This document shows, in pieces, positions 24,922 through 33,861 of a stretch of 64,000 bases of DNA. The notes below the pieces were generated by a model. The model had not been told where the DNA came from and did no database searches. It worked only from the letters and a program-made list of their open reading frames with translations. Position 1 is the first letter of the stretch; every line of letters starts with the position of its first letter. Both the position numbers and the translations under genes were made by a program. The DNA lies in assembly GCA_947625555.1 (NCBI GenBank), contig CANQOT010000001.1, forward strand, positions 1 to 64,000. Direction: 5' to 3'. Source of the stretch: an uncultured Clostridia bacterium (GTDB taxonomy: Bacteria > Bacillota > Clostridia > Christensenellales > Borkfalkiaceae).

Positions 24922-26925
24922 ATGAACAAAAAGAGTTGGCTCATTGTGGGATTGTCGCTCGCAATGGCCGCAAGCATCGGCGTGGGCATCTCTGCCTGCG
25001 GTGGAAAAGAACCCGACACCCCGCCCACCCCCACGGACCACACGCACACCTACGACGCGTGGGACTACAACGAAACGCAGCACTGGAAGTATTGCGACGA
25101 GCACGGGACGGACAAGTCCAACATCGACGAGACCACGCGCGAGGACCATATTTTCACCAACGGCACTTGCGAATGCGGCATGAAGGAAGCGGACGTCACC
25201 CCCGACGAGGGCCTCGACACGCGCGTTTTTTACGTTGTAGGTTCGGGCGCGGGCGACCTCAGCAAGTGCAGCTTCACCGAACTTAAATCCAACTTCATGC
25301 TCACCAAGCAGCCCAAGAAGGACGAAAACGGTTACACCGTCTATACGACTTCCATTTTAACGCTCTATACGGGCGACACGATGAAAATTGTGCAGGATCT
25401 CGACTGGGACGAAGGCCTTGGCTACTTCGGGGTCTCCAACATCAAGAACAACGACGGGTCGCTCGTTGACGGCGGTGGGCCGGGCAATATCACGCCCGCA
25501 GTGGGCAAGGACGGCAAGTATCGCTTCACCGTCCGCACAAAGCCCGATATTACATTCTCTGAATGTACGCTCGAGTTTGAATTCATCGAGGCTGTAGAAC
25601 CGCTCAAAAATACAGCGCAGATCTATATCGTCGGCAATCTGCAATACTGCGACACCAAATGGCCGAGCGGCACGGATGTCACGGGCTGCAAAAAGCTTGA
25701 CTACGACGAGGCAACGGGCGAATGGAGCATTACGCTTCGTTTAGGGCGTGCTCCGGGAGAAATAGGCGGCGATGAATTCAAACTCTATAATTCCGTCAAC
25801 GGCGCTTATATCCCCGACGGCGTAAATAATAACAAACAATACGGTGCGAACAATGCCGGCGATTACAAAATCAGTTGGAAAACGGGCGAAACCGACATCA
25901 CCTTCACCAAGCTCGAGCATACCCATGTCTTCGACCGTCAGACGAAAGACGATACACAGCATTGGAACATCTGCTGGCTTGATGATACCGCCGACGAGCA
26001 ATCCCGCGAAGGTCACGTCTACACCGACGATCAAGATAGCAAGTGCGACACCTGCGGTTACACGCGTCATATACATAGCTTCACCAAGCAAAACAAGGAC
26101 GAAACACAGCACTGGATGGAATGTCCCGCAGACGGGACGATTTCTCCCGAAGGAAAGATCGACCACGTCTACGACCAAGAGGGCGGCAAGTGCGTCTGCG
26201 GTGCGGAGAAGGCGGACGACTGCGCCCACGACGGGAAGATCATCTTTGATTATATGGGAGATACTCTGCCCGCAGGGGCCACGGCCGGCGGCACGATCAC
26301 GGGCAAGTGCGAAAAGTGCGGCAATCCCATCGAAGTCTCTTATGACAAGTATGTCGAATTTGCCGCAAGCGTTCCGATGTCCGGCGACCCGCTCCCGCCC
26401 GCAGTCATGGAGAACGACAAGAAGTATTACGGGAAGATCACAAGCACAGCGAGCTCAAGCTATGGCGGCGCGTATTTGGGTTATAAGATCGAAGCAGCGG
26501 GGACTCTCACCGTGACGATGGACGTCGTTTGCAGTTGGCAAAAGAATGCGGCAGGGACGGCTGACTTCGCAATACGCTATATGGCGATCGTCGATACGCC
26601 GCTCGAGACCGGTCTTAAATCAAGCGGAATTAAAGACATTATCAGTAAGAGCCAATGGAATACAAGCAGTTCAAAGACTGAAAAAGTTGCGAAGTGGAAG
26701 GAGCAAATTACATTTGACACGACGCTCGGCGAGGCTTTCCACAGCATAACGCTTACCTTCACAGAGGAGGACGTCGGTCAGAATGTGTACTTCCTCATCA
26801 CAACGAACATAAACATGATACTCACCAATTCCGCGTTCCTGTTCGAGACGTCCTTCTCGCCCGCCGCGGCAGCCGCTACCGTCGCTCCGCAGGAAGTCGC
26901 AATGCTGCCCGAGAAGAAGGACTAA
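24922..26925 (+). CDS. His/Cys-rich lipoprotein with starch-binding-like modules
   Basis: The 667-residue protein has a lipoprotein signal with lipobox ISAC (Cys26), so it should be anchored on the outside of the membrane. A Pro-rich linker leads to repeated short modules that begin with HTHTYDAW, HTHVFDRQ or HIHSFTKQ. Each has a following HW..C and ends in a C-x-C-G type pair, which suggests metal-binding knuckles. Two segments (about 90-205 and 215-330) with VFYVVGSGAG and IYIVGNLQY look like SusE/SusF-type starch-binding folds. The C-terminal ~180 residues are unrecognised. The start is set by GGAGGAAA (24911-24918). It is flanked by repeats and transcribed alone. Its knuckles match those of the broken lipoprotein at 31760. 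Confidence 0.8.
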   Translation: MNKKSWLIVGLSLAMAASIGVGISACGGKEPDTPPTPTDHTHTYDAWDYNETQHWKYCDEHGTDKSNIDETTREDHIFTNGTCECGMKEADVTPDEGLDTRVFYVVGSGAGDLSKCSFTELKSNFMLTKQPKKDENGYTVYTTSILTLYTGDTMKIVQDLDWDEGLGYFGVSNIKNNDGSLVDGGGPGNITPAVGKDGKYRFTVRTKPDITFSECTLEFEFIEAVEPLKNTAQIYIVGNLQYCDTKWPSGTDVTGCKKLDYDEATGEWSITLRLGRAPGEIGGDEFKLYNSVNGAYIPDGVNNNKQYGANNAGDYKISWKTGETDITFTKLEHTHVFDRQTKDDTQHWNICWLDDTADEQSREGHVYTDDQDSKCDTCGYTRHIHSFTKQNKDETQHWMECPADGTISPEGKIDHVYDQEGGKCVCGAEKADDCAHDGKIIFDYMGDTLPAGATAGGTITGKCEKCGNPIEVSYDKYVEFAASVPMSGDPLPPAVMENDKKYYGKITSTASSSYGGAYLGYKIEAAGTLTVTMDVVCSWQKNAAGTADFAIRYMAIVDTPLETGLKSSGIKDIISKSQWNTSSSKTEKVAKWKEQITFDTTLGEAFHSITLTFTEEDVGQNVYFLITTNINMILTNSAFLFETSFSPAAAAATVAPQEVAMLPEKKD

Positions 26926-27390
26926 ATAAGGCTTCCCCCCTGCCCCCTCCATGGGAGGGGGATTAAGGGGGTGGGGTGACCTGCCCCGAATAAAAGGCTT
27001 CCCCCCCTGCCCCCTCCATGGGAGGGGGATCAAGGGGGTGGGGTGACGTTCTAATTCGTCACCCTGCCCCGACCGCGGCTTCTATTGATTATCCAAGGTC
27101 GGCACGAGCCGAAGGCGAAGTAGCCTGTCGAAGGGTCTCCGCATTATAAAAATAAGGAGATGTTTCGACACGCGCGTACCGCGCGGCTCAACATGACGGA
27201 ATTATAGCTCGCCCCACCTCAGTCACGCTGCGCGTGACAGCTCCTCCCACGGAGGAGCCTTACGGACGCGTTAGACTTTCGCCCCTTATACACAGCTCAT
27301 CCTCCATAAATTCCCTTCGTCGGTGCGGGGCCCCATCCTCGCACCGACCCCCGCAAGGGGGGTAGGGGAAGTTATGAGAAAAATTACAGT
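26926..27390. repeat. Tandem and mixed intergenic repeats after the lipoprotein gene
   Basis: Two near-identical ~55-bp copies of a GGCTTCCCCCC...GGGGTGAC element lie in tandem (26926-26980 and 26992-27046). A composite element (27066-27206) follows, containing an imperfect inverted repeat TGTCGAA-GTCTCC/GGAGA-TTTCGACA. The next copy (27211-27257) is of an element found inverted at about 52170-52217. No gene is seen. Confidence 0.75.
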
Positions 27391-27422
27391 ACAAAAAAAC
27401 CGAGGTCTCCTCGCTTTTTTTG
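27391..27422 (+). terminator. Intrinsic terminator
   Basis: CGAGG/CCTCG stem with a TCT loop, flanked by A7 and T7. It is probably the end of read-through from the lipoprotein gene and insulates the exporter operon. Confidence 0.7.
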
Positions 27423-27543
27423 TGATTTGCGCCCCCTCCATGGGAGGGGGCGTTTCAAATTCACACTTCGGCTGTTTGATTTTTTCCTAAAATTATCATT
27501 ACCGTTTATTTTGTGAAAAAATAGAATATCGTTCCTTGTTTAT

Positions 27544-27572
27544 TTGACATTTTTTGTGCGAGATGTTAATAT
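27544..27572 (+). promoter_or_regulatory. Promoter of the ABC exporter operon
   Basis: TTGACA at 27544-27549, a 17-bp spacer and TAATAT at 27567-27572. Confidence 0.78.
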
Positions 27573-27589
27573 AGAAACAATCAAGAGAG

Positions 27590-27622
27590 GAAACGTAAAT
27601 TGTCCCGCGAGATTTACGTTTC
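27590..27622 (+). promoter_or_regulatory. 5'-leader hairpin of the exporter operon
   Basis: A perfect 11-bp stem GAAACGTAAAT/ATTTACGTTTC with an 11-nt loop, beginning about 10 nt after the predicted transcription start. It may be an operator palindrome or an mRNA-stabilising hairpin. Confidence 0.5.
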
Positions 27623-27667
27623 TTTGTACGTTTTCAACCTTGTTTTTTGGGCTATGGAGGTGATTTT

Positions 27668-29482
27668 TTGATAAAGACTCTGGCAAAGAGCATACGGGAA
27701 TATAAATTCGCGTCCATTCTCTCCCCGCTCTTCGTTTCGGGGGAAGTCGTGCTCGAATGTCTTATTCCCTTCATCATCACCAAACTCGGCGAATCCATCG
27801 AAGAGGAGAGCGGCCTCATTCTTTGGGGTACGGGCGCGGTGCTCGGCGTGGGGCAGTATGCCCTCATTCTCGTCGGCATCTCCCTTCTCTCCCTCCTTTG
27901 CGGCGCCTTGGCGGGCGCGTTCTGCGCCAAGGCCTCGGCCGGGTTTGCAAAAAATTTGCGGAAAGATCTCTACTACAAAGTACAGGAGTTCTCCTTCGAG
28001 AACATCGATAAGTTCTCTACGCCCTCCCTCGTGACGCGTATGACGACGGACGTCGGCAACGTGCAGATGTCGTTCATGATGATCGTGCGCACCGCCATCC
28101 GTTGCCCGCTCATGATGATCTTCTCCGTCGTGATGGCCTTCGTGATAGGGGGGAACCTTGCATGGATCTTCGTGGGCGTCATTCCGCCCCTTGCAGTCAT
28201 TCTGTTCCTTCTCATGCGGAAGGCGATGCCCCTCTTCCACCGCGTATTCAAGAAGTACGATAACCTCAACGAGAGCATTCAGGAAAACATCGCGGGCGCC
28301 CGTGTCGTGAAGTCGTACGTGCGCGAGGACTTCGAGAAGCAGAAGTTCGACCGCGCCGCGACCGATGTGCAGATCGATTTCACCAAGGCCGAACGTATCC
28401 TCGCGTGGAACCAGCCCGTCATGCAGGTCTTTTTCTACGGCGTGCTCTCTTCGGTGCTCTTCCTCGGCTCCTATCTCATCTTCAAGACGACGGGCCTCAC
28501 GGTATGGAGCGTCTCCCAGCTCGTCGTGTACGGCATGCAGATCCTCATGTCGCTCATGATGTTCTCCATGGTCTTTGCCATGATCGCGATGTCGCTCGAA
28601 AGCGCCCGCCGTATCTGCGAGATCCTCAAAGAGGAGAGCACCCTGCACAGCCCCGCCGATCCCGTCTACGAGGTCGCGGACGGCTCCATCGACTTCGACG
28701 ACGTCTCCTTCAAATACTCTTTGGCCGCGGAAAAGAACGTGCTCGACGATATCGACCTTCACATTCGCTCGGGCGAGACCATCGGCATCATCGGCGGAAC
28801 GGGCTCTTCCAAGACTTCGCTCGTGAACCTCATCTCCCGCCTCTATGACGCGACGGAGGGGAGCGTGAAGGTGGGCGGCCGTGACGTCAGGGAGTACGAC
28901 CTCGAAGCCCTGCGCAACCAGGTCGCCGTCGTTTTGCAAAAGAACGTCCTTTTCTCGGGCACTATCAAGGAAAATCTTCGCTGGGGCAACCCCGACGCGA
29001 CCGACGAAGAGCTTCAAGAGGCTTGCCGTTTGGCACAGGCAGACGAGTTCATTCAAGGCTTCCCCGAAAAGTACGATACTTATATCGAACAGGGCGGGAC
29101 CAACGTCTCGGGCGGGCAGAAGCAGCGCCTCTGCATCGCGCGCGCCCTCTTGAAGAAGCCCAAGATCCTCATTTTGGACGATAGTACCTCCGCCGTGGAT
29201 ACGCACACCGACGCCCTCATCCGCAAGGCGCTTCATGACTATATCCCCACGACGACGAAGATCATCATCGCCCAGCGTACCTCGTCCGTCGAGGACGCCG
29301 ACCGCATCGTCATCATGGAAAACGGCAAGATCGACGCCGTGGGCACCCATGCGGAGCTCCTGGGCGTCAACCCCATCTATACCGAAGTGTACACCACGCA
29401 AAACAAGGGCGGCAAGGCCGTCTCCTCCCTCGAAGAAATGGGGGACTTAAAGGAAGAAGGAGGTGAAGACGATGCCTCCTAA
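27668..29482 (+). CDS. ABC exporter half-transporter with degenerate ATP site
   Basis: The 604-residue protein has a six-helix type IV exporter domain (about 1-310) and a C-terminal ATPase domain. The Walker A is GGTGSSKTS (~375-383), with Ser where Gly is usual. The signature VSGGQ is canonical. The Walker B ends LDDST, with Asp in place of the catalytic Glu, and the H-loop reads AQR, with Gln for His. This is the degenerate half of a heterodimeric exporter of the TM287/288 or BmrCD type. The start is taken as TTG at 27668 because GGAGGTGAT lies at the right distance; no in-frame ATG has a site. Its 3' end overlaps the partner gene by 11 bp. The substrate is unknown. Confidence 0.88.
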   Translation: MIKTLAKSIREYKFASILSPLFVSGEVVLECLIPFIITKLGESIEEESGLILWGTGAVLGVGQYALILVGISLLSLLCGALAGAFCAKASAGFAKNLRKDLYYKVQEFSFENIDKFSTPSLVTRMTTDVGNVQMSFMMIVRTAIRCPLMMIFSVVMAFVIGGNLAWIFVGVIPPLAVILFLLMRKAMPLFHRVFKKYDNLNESIQENIAGARVVKSYVREDFEKQKFDRAATDVQIDFTKAERILAWNQPVMQVFFYGVLSSVLFLGSYLIFKTTGLTVWSVSQLVVYGMQILMSLMMFSMVFAMIAMSLESARRICEILKEESTLHSPADPVYEVADGSIDFDDVSFKYSLAAEKNVLDDIDLHIRSGETIGIIGGTGSSKTSLVNLISRLYDATEGSVKVGGRDVREYDLEALRNQVAVVLQKNVLFSGTIKENLRWGNPDATDEELQEACRLAQADEFIQGFPEKYDTYIEQGGTNVSGGQKQRLCIARALLKKPKILILDDSTSAVDTHTDALIRKALHDYIPTTTKIIIAQRTSSVEDADRIVIMENGKIDAVGTHAELLGVNPIYTEVYTTQNKGGKAVSSLEEMGDLKEEGGEDDAS

Positions 29483-31469
29483 AATGTCCATGGCGCGGCC
29501 CGCACGCGGCGGGCATTCCGCAAAGGCGCATGTGAAGGCCCCGAGGGGGACGTTCATGCGCGTCGTGAAGTCCATCTTCCATTTCTATCCCAAGATGATG
29601 ACGGTCGCCCTTTTGTGCATCATCTTCAACGCGATCGTCTCCGCTCTGCCCTCCATCTTCATGGAGCGCGTCTTTTCCGTCGTCGGCGCGGCGACCGAAC
29701 AGGGCGTCGGCTGGGGCGGGCAGGTGACCTTCGAAAGCTCGACCTTCGTCGTCGGCGGGGCGATCACCCGCTATATGCTCACCCTCATCGGGCTCTACAT
29801 TCTCTCCCTCATTGCGACGGGCGTCTATCACCAGCTCCTCGCCATCATCACGCAGGGCTTTTTGAAGAAGATGCGCGGGCAGATGTTCGACGAGATGCAG
29901 GAACTTCCCATCCGCTACTTCGATACGATGAGCCACGGCGATATCATGAGCTATTATACCAACGATATCGACTCGCTCCGTCAGATGATCGCGCAGAGCG
30001 TGCCCCAGCTCATCACTTCGGGCGTCATGGTCATCACGCTCTTCTGCATCATGCTCTATTATAGCTTTTGGCTCGCCCTTATCGTGCTCGGCGGGGTGGG
30101 GGTCATCCTCATCATCACCAAGGTCGTGGGCGGCGGTGCGGGGAAATATTTCCTCGGCCAGCAGAGGGCGGTCGCCGCGACGGAGGGCTTCATCGAGGAG
30201 ATGATGAACGGCCAGAAGGTCGTCAAGGTATTCTGCCACGAGGAAGAGGCCAAGCGCGATTTCGACAAGGTCAACGACCACCTCTACGATCAATCCAACC
30301 GCGCCAACCGCTATGCGAACATGCTTATGCCCATTTTAGGCAACTTCGGGCACGTTCTCTATGTCATCATCGCCGTCGTCGGCTGCGTATTCGTGTTGGA
30401 GAGCGTGCACAACGTGGGCTTTATCACCCTCTTCGGCATCGAGGCGGGCACCTTCGCCGTCGCGAACATCGTCTCCTTCCTGCAAATGACGCGGCAGTTC
30501 TCCAACAACGTCAACCAGGTCTCCAACCAGGTCAACTCCGTCGTCATGGGCCTTGCGGGCGCGGCCCGCGTGTTCGCCCTCATCGACGAGAAGCCCGAAG
30601 AGGACGAAGGGTACGTCACCCTCGTCAACGTGCGCGAGGAGGAGGACGGGACGCTCATCGAGTGCGGGGAACGCACGGGGCTGTGGGCATGGCGTCATCC
30701 GCATGCGGCCGACGGCACCGTCACCTACACCAAGCTCGAAGGGGATATCCGCATGACCGACGTCGACTTCGGCTATACCCCCGATAAGATCGTCCTGCAC
30801 GATATTTCGCTCTACGCAAAGCCCGGGCAGAAGGTCGCCTTCGTCGGGGCCACGGGTGCGGGCAAGACGACGATCACCAACCTTCTCACGCGGTTCTACG
30901 ATATCGCCGACGGCAAGATCCGCTACGACAGCATCAACGTGAACAAGATCAAGAAGGGGGAACTGCGCCGCGCGATCGGCATGGTCCTGCAAGATACCAA
31001 CCTCTTCACGGGCACCGTCATGGAAAATATTCGCTACGGCAAGCTCGACGCGACCGACGAAGAGTGTATCGCCGCGGCCAAACTTGCGGGGGCGGACGAC
31101 TTCATCACCCGCCTTCCCGAGGGGTACAACACCATGCTGCACCAGAACGGAGCCAACCTCTCGCAGGGGCAGCGGCAACTTCTCTCCATTGCCCGCGCCG
31201 CCGTCGCCGACCCGCCCGTCATGATCCTGGACGAGGCGACCTCCTCCATCGATACGCGCACGGAGGCCATCGTCCAGCGCGGCATGGATAAACTCATGGA
31301 GGGCAGAACGGTGTTCGTCATTGCCCACCGCCTCTCTACCGTCAAAAATTCCAACGTCATCATGGTGTTGGAGCACGGCCGCATCATCGAGCGCGGCACG
31401 CACGAACAGCTCATCGAGCAAAAGGGGAAGTATTACCAGCTCTACACGGGCGCGTTCGAACTCGAATAA
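29472..31469 (+). CDS. ABC exporter half-transporter with catalytic ATP site
   Basis: The 665-residue partner has an N-terminal basic extension of ~30 residues, six membrane helices and an ATPase domain. Its Walker A is GATGAGKTT (~459-467), the Walker B ends LDEATS with the catalytic Glu, and the H-loop is AHRLST. The signature reads LSQGQ instead of LSGGQ. The consensus ATP site therefore forms from this Walker B and the partner's VSGGQ, as expected for a heterodimer. A ~50-residue insertion before the ATPase domain (about 385-430) is longer than usual. The start ATG at 29472 has AGGAGG (29458-29463); the GTG at 29463 overlaps that site. It is translationally coupled to the upstream gene. 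Confidence 0.9.
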   Translation: MPPKMSMARPARGGHSAKAHVKAPRGTFMRVVKSIFHFYPKMMTVALLCIIFNAIVSALPSIFMERVFSVVGAATEQGVGWGGQVTFESSTFVVGGAITRYMLTLIGLYILSLIATGVYHQLLAIITQGFLKKMRGQMFDEMQELPIRYFDTMSHGDIMSYYTNDIDSLRQMIAQSVPQLITSGVMVITLFCIMLYYSFWLALIVLGGVGVILIITKVVGGGAGKYFLGQQRAVAATEGFIEEMMNGQKVVKVFCHEEEAKRDFDKVNDHLYDQSNRANRYANMLMPILGNFGHVLYVIIAVVGCVFVLESVHNVGFITLFGIEAGTFAVANIVSFLQMTRQFSNNVNQVSNQVNSVVMGLAGAARVFALIDEKPEEDEGYVTLVNVREEEDGTLIECGERTGLWAWRHPHAADGTVTYTKLEGDIRMTDVDFGYTPDKIVLHDISLYAKPGQKVAFVGATGAGKTTITNLLTRFYDIADGKIRYDSINVNKIKKGELRRAIGMVLQDTNLFTGTVMENIRYGKLDATDEECIAAAKLAGADDFITRLPEGYNTMLHQNGANLSQGQRQLLSIARAAVADPPVMILDEATSSIDTRTEAIVQRGMDKLMEGRTVFVIAHRLSTVKNSNVIMVLEHGRIIERGTHEQLIEQKGKYYQLYTGAFELE

Positions 31470-31488
31470 AGTAAATGCAAAAAAGCGG

Positions 31489-31528
31489 CGGGGCAGACGG
31501 GATTTCTCGTCTGCCCCGTAATTTGTGT
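31489..31528 (+). terminator. Terminator of the exporter operon
   Basis: Perfect 11-bp stem CGGGGCAGACG/CGTCTGCCCCG with an 8-nt loop, followed by the modest U-run TAATTTGTGTTT. Confidence 0.7.
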
Positions 31529-31550
31529 TTGGCGATTTTCATAAAAAGTG

Positions 31551-31579
31551 TTGTAAAAGTTTGCGTTTCGTGGTAGAAT
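31551..31579 (+). promoter_or_regulatory. Promoter of the structured leader RNA
   Basis: TTGTAA at 31551-31556, a 17-bp spacer and TAGAAT at 31574-31579. The predicted start falls at the first base of the 31586 hairpin. Confidence 0.7.
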
Positions 31580-31585
31580 AGAACA

Positions 31586-31728
31586 TGCGACACAAACGAA
31601 TACTGACAGAACAAAGATACAACGGGCATCGGTGTATCCTTATTCCTATGTTCTGTTAGGGTTTGTGTCGCAACAATTCGGGGATACTCGGAGCGGGCGC
31701 CTCGGATTGGGGCGTCCTTAATTTTTTG
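31586..31728 (+). ncRNA. Candidate structured RNA or leader attenuator, family not recognised
   Basis: Three nested perfect stems build a long interrupted hairpin: 31586-31597/31661-31672 (12 bp), 31606-31613/31649-31656 (8 bp) and 31616-31621/31633-31638 (6 bp). After 24 nt comes an intrinsic terminator: GGGCGCCTC pairs with GGGGCGTCC around GGATT, followed by TTAATTTTTT. A promoter ends 7 bp before the first stem. It is either a ~140-nt small RNA or a cis-acting leader controlling the lipoprotein gene that starts at 31760. It does not match a riboswitch class I can recognise. Confidence 0.55.
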
Positions 31729-31759
31729 CCAGCAAAAAAATAAACAGGAGAAAAGAAAC

Positions 31760-33514
31760 ATGAAACACAAACTTTTACCCATTCTTTTGGCAGCCGTCGT
31801 GGCAATCTGCCTCTCGTCGGGCCTTGCCGCCTGCGCCCATACCCATACCTTTGCTACCGAGTGGTCGAAGGACGAATCGGGGCATTGGCATGCCGCCACC
31901 TGCGGACACGCCGAGGAGAAGGAAGACTTCACCGCCCATAACTATGAGGACGGCAAGTGCACGGAATGCAATTACGAGCATGCGAGCCACGCCTTCGTCT
32001 ATTCCAACAAGACGGAGACGGGGCACACGGGAACATGCTCGGTCTGAGGAAAGACCGTGACGGAGGCGCACAATTACGAAAACGGCGTCTGCGAAGATTG
32101 TGCGTACGAGCATGCGAGCCACGCCTTCGTCTATTCCAACAAGACGGAGACGGGGCACACGGGAACGTGCTCGGTCTGCGGAAAGACCGTGACAGAGGCG
32201 CACAATTACGAAAACGGCGTCTGCGAAGATTGCGCGTACGAACATGTAAACCACGCCTTTGAATATTCCAATAAGACGGAGACGGGGCACACGGGGACGT
32301 GTTCGGTGTGCGGAAAGGTCGTGACGGAGGCGCATACTTATGCAAACGGCGCTTGCGAAGATTGCGAGTACGAACATCTAAATCACGACTTTGGCGCATA
32401 TGAAAAGACGGAGAGCGGGCATTCGCAGACCTGTACCGTCTGCGGAAAGACCGTGATGGACACACATCATTATGCAAACGGTTTCTGCGAAGATTGTACG
32501 TATCAACATCAGGATCACATATGGGGCTTCGATTACACCTGCACCGTCTGCGGCGCGAAAAGACCGCTCTACACGGTGAGCGAGGACGGCACAAAAATCT
32601 ACTTTGGGGAATATCCGCAAACGGAAGTGACGGACGCAAACGACAGCGACAAGTCGCTCCGCAATAGTCTGAATATGGACGCGGGCGTCCCGTCGGCGGA
32701 AAATCGCGGCGAGTGGACGGATTACGGCTACTACATCGAGGGCGCCGTGCAGAGCTATATGTGGTATATTGACGTGGAGTATCAGGACAGCCGCTACCGC
32801 GGGGTGTACTTTACGAGTTACAGACCGTGTTATACGGCGGCCAGTTCTTCCACAGACAACAGCTATCAGGACGACAACGGGTACTATATCAACACGGCGT
32901 ATTGGTTCAAGTACGAGCCCATCGAATGGCGTATTTTGGAGGAAAAGGACGGGACGGCGCTGCTCATGGCGAACATCATCCTCGATAGCCAGCAGTATTA
33001 TCATACGGATTCGGGCACACGCACGGTAGGCGGCAAGACGGTGTATCCGAACAACTACAAGGAGAGCGACATCCGTGCGTGGCTCAATGGGACGTTCTAT
33101 GAGACGGCGTTCGATGAATACGCGCAAGAGATTATCGAGACGACGGCGGTGGATAACAGCGCGTCCACAACGGCATCGAGCTACAACCCCTATGCGTGCG
33201 AGAACACGCAGGATAAAGTGTTCTTGTTGAGCTATAAGGAAGCAGCTACAAGTTCATATGGGTTTAATCCGACCACACGCCAACTGAAGAGTACGGACTA
33301 TGCGAAGTCTCAGGGCGTAATTGTAGCCCCGGATATAGTCACGGATTTGCGCGGGAACGGCTGGTGGTGGCTTCGCTCGCCGAGTGGCTATGATAGCTAC
33401 GATGCCTACATTGTCTTTGGCGGGGGCAGCTTGGGCTGCGCGGGCAACGGAACGAATAATTATGTCTACTCTGCAGACGGCGGTGTTGTCCCCGTTTTGC
33501 GGATCCGCCTGTAA
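31760..33514 (+). pseudogene. His/Cys-repeat lipoprotein with DUF6273-like domain, split by in-frame TGA
   Basis: One reading frame of 585 codons is interrupted by TGA at 32045-32047. The first part (31760-32047, 95 residues) has a lipoprotein signal with lipobox LAAC (Cys25), an AGGAG site at 31746-31750 and the first HTHTF knuckle. The second part continues in the same frame from a GTG at 32057 to 33514. It holds further knuckle units (HASHAFVYSN ... HTGTCSVCGK) and a C-terminal ~330-residue domain. That domain resembles DUF6273, with EWRILEEKDG, ILDSQQYY, IRAWLNGTF and WWLRSPSG. The stop replaces the second Cys of a C-x-x-C pair; the neighbouring repeat has TGC there. The simplest reading is a nonsense mutation; a sequencing error, read-through or selenocysteine remain possible. 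Confidence 0.7.
31976..32503 (+). repeat. Four tandem 132-bp coding repeats
   Basis: Units begin at 31976, 32108, 32240 and 32372, with a period of exactly 132 bp (44 codons). The first two are almost identical in sequence. The TGA stop lies in the first unit. Confidence 0.9.
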
Positions 33515-33540
33515 GCGCCCCGAGGAAGATCTTTGTCCAT

Positions 33541-33658
33541 CTTGCCCACCCCTTGAGGGGTGGGTGTCGCCAAAGGCGACGGAAGGGGTGTTCCTCAACT
33601 CAAATGACACCCCCTCACCGCCTGCAGCGGAGCTCCCCCTCGAGGGGGAGCCAAGAGA
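33541..33658. repeat. Composite palindromic repeat (copy of 24556-24687)
   Basis: Both copies run from CTTGCCCACCCCT to CCAAGAGA and consist of consecutive short hairpins. Several stems have changed sequence but keep pairing, for example GTCGCC/GGCGAC here against GTCACGCCG/CGGCATGAC there. Confidence 0.8.
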
Positions 33659-33676
33659 TTATGGAATTTTCCATTC

Positions 33677-33708
33677 AAAAAAGACGCAGCAAACGCTGCG
33701 TCTTTTTT
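33677..33708. terminator. Intrinsic terminator, bidirectional
   Basis: Perfect 14-bp stem AAAAAAGACGCAGC/GCTGCGTCTTTTTT with an AAAC loop. Confidence 0.85.
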
Positions 33709-33861
33709 GTCAGTTGATCGGCTCGAAGCCGTTCTTTGTTCGGATTATTCTCTGCCTGCCATCTTCTTGTAGCCGCGTCTTTCTCGCCCTTTTCCGCAAG
33801 TTCGGGATTGTAGCGGGCCGCCCGCCGTGCATTGCACGGCGGGCGGCTTTTCGATTTGCGT

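Larger units (their letters stand above)
33515..33861. other. Intergenic region with composite repeat and two hairpins
   Basis: It contains the composite repeat 33541-33658 (second copy of 24556-24687), the terminator 33677-33708 and a 15-bp GC hairpin at about 33816-33847 followed by TTTT. Between the two hairpins the minus strand has an open frame (about 33680-33815) with protein-like composition and no start of its own. It could be a gene remnant, but it is too short to call. Confidence 0.5.

Noticed and set aside
24048-27390. Possible CRISPR array
   Set aside because: The repeats are heterogeneous hairpins without uniform spacers, and no cas genes are nearby.
31586-31728. Assignment of the structured RNA to T-box, 6S RNA or a common riboswitch
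   Set aside because: No T-box antiterminator sequence is present, it is too short for 6S RNA, and no conserved riboswitch core was recognised.
32045-32047. Genetic code change with TGA read as an amino acid
   Set aside because: Other genes here end in TGA at their natural C-termini (for example the response regulator, dapA and spoIVA), so TGA is a stop.
33680-33815. Minus-strand frame with protein-like composition (YNPELAEKGEKDAATRRWQ) between two hairpins
   Set aside because: It has no start of its own, runs into a terminator and overlaps the M18 gene upstream; possibly a remnant but not supportable as a gene.
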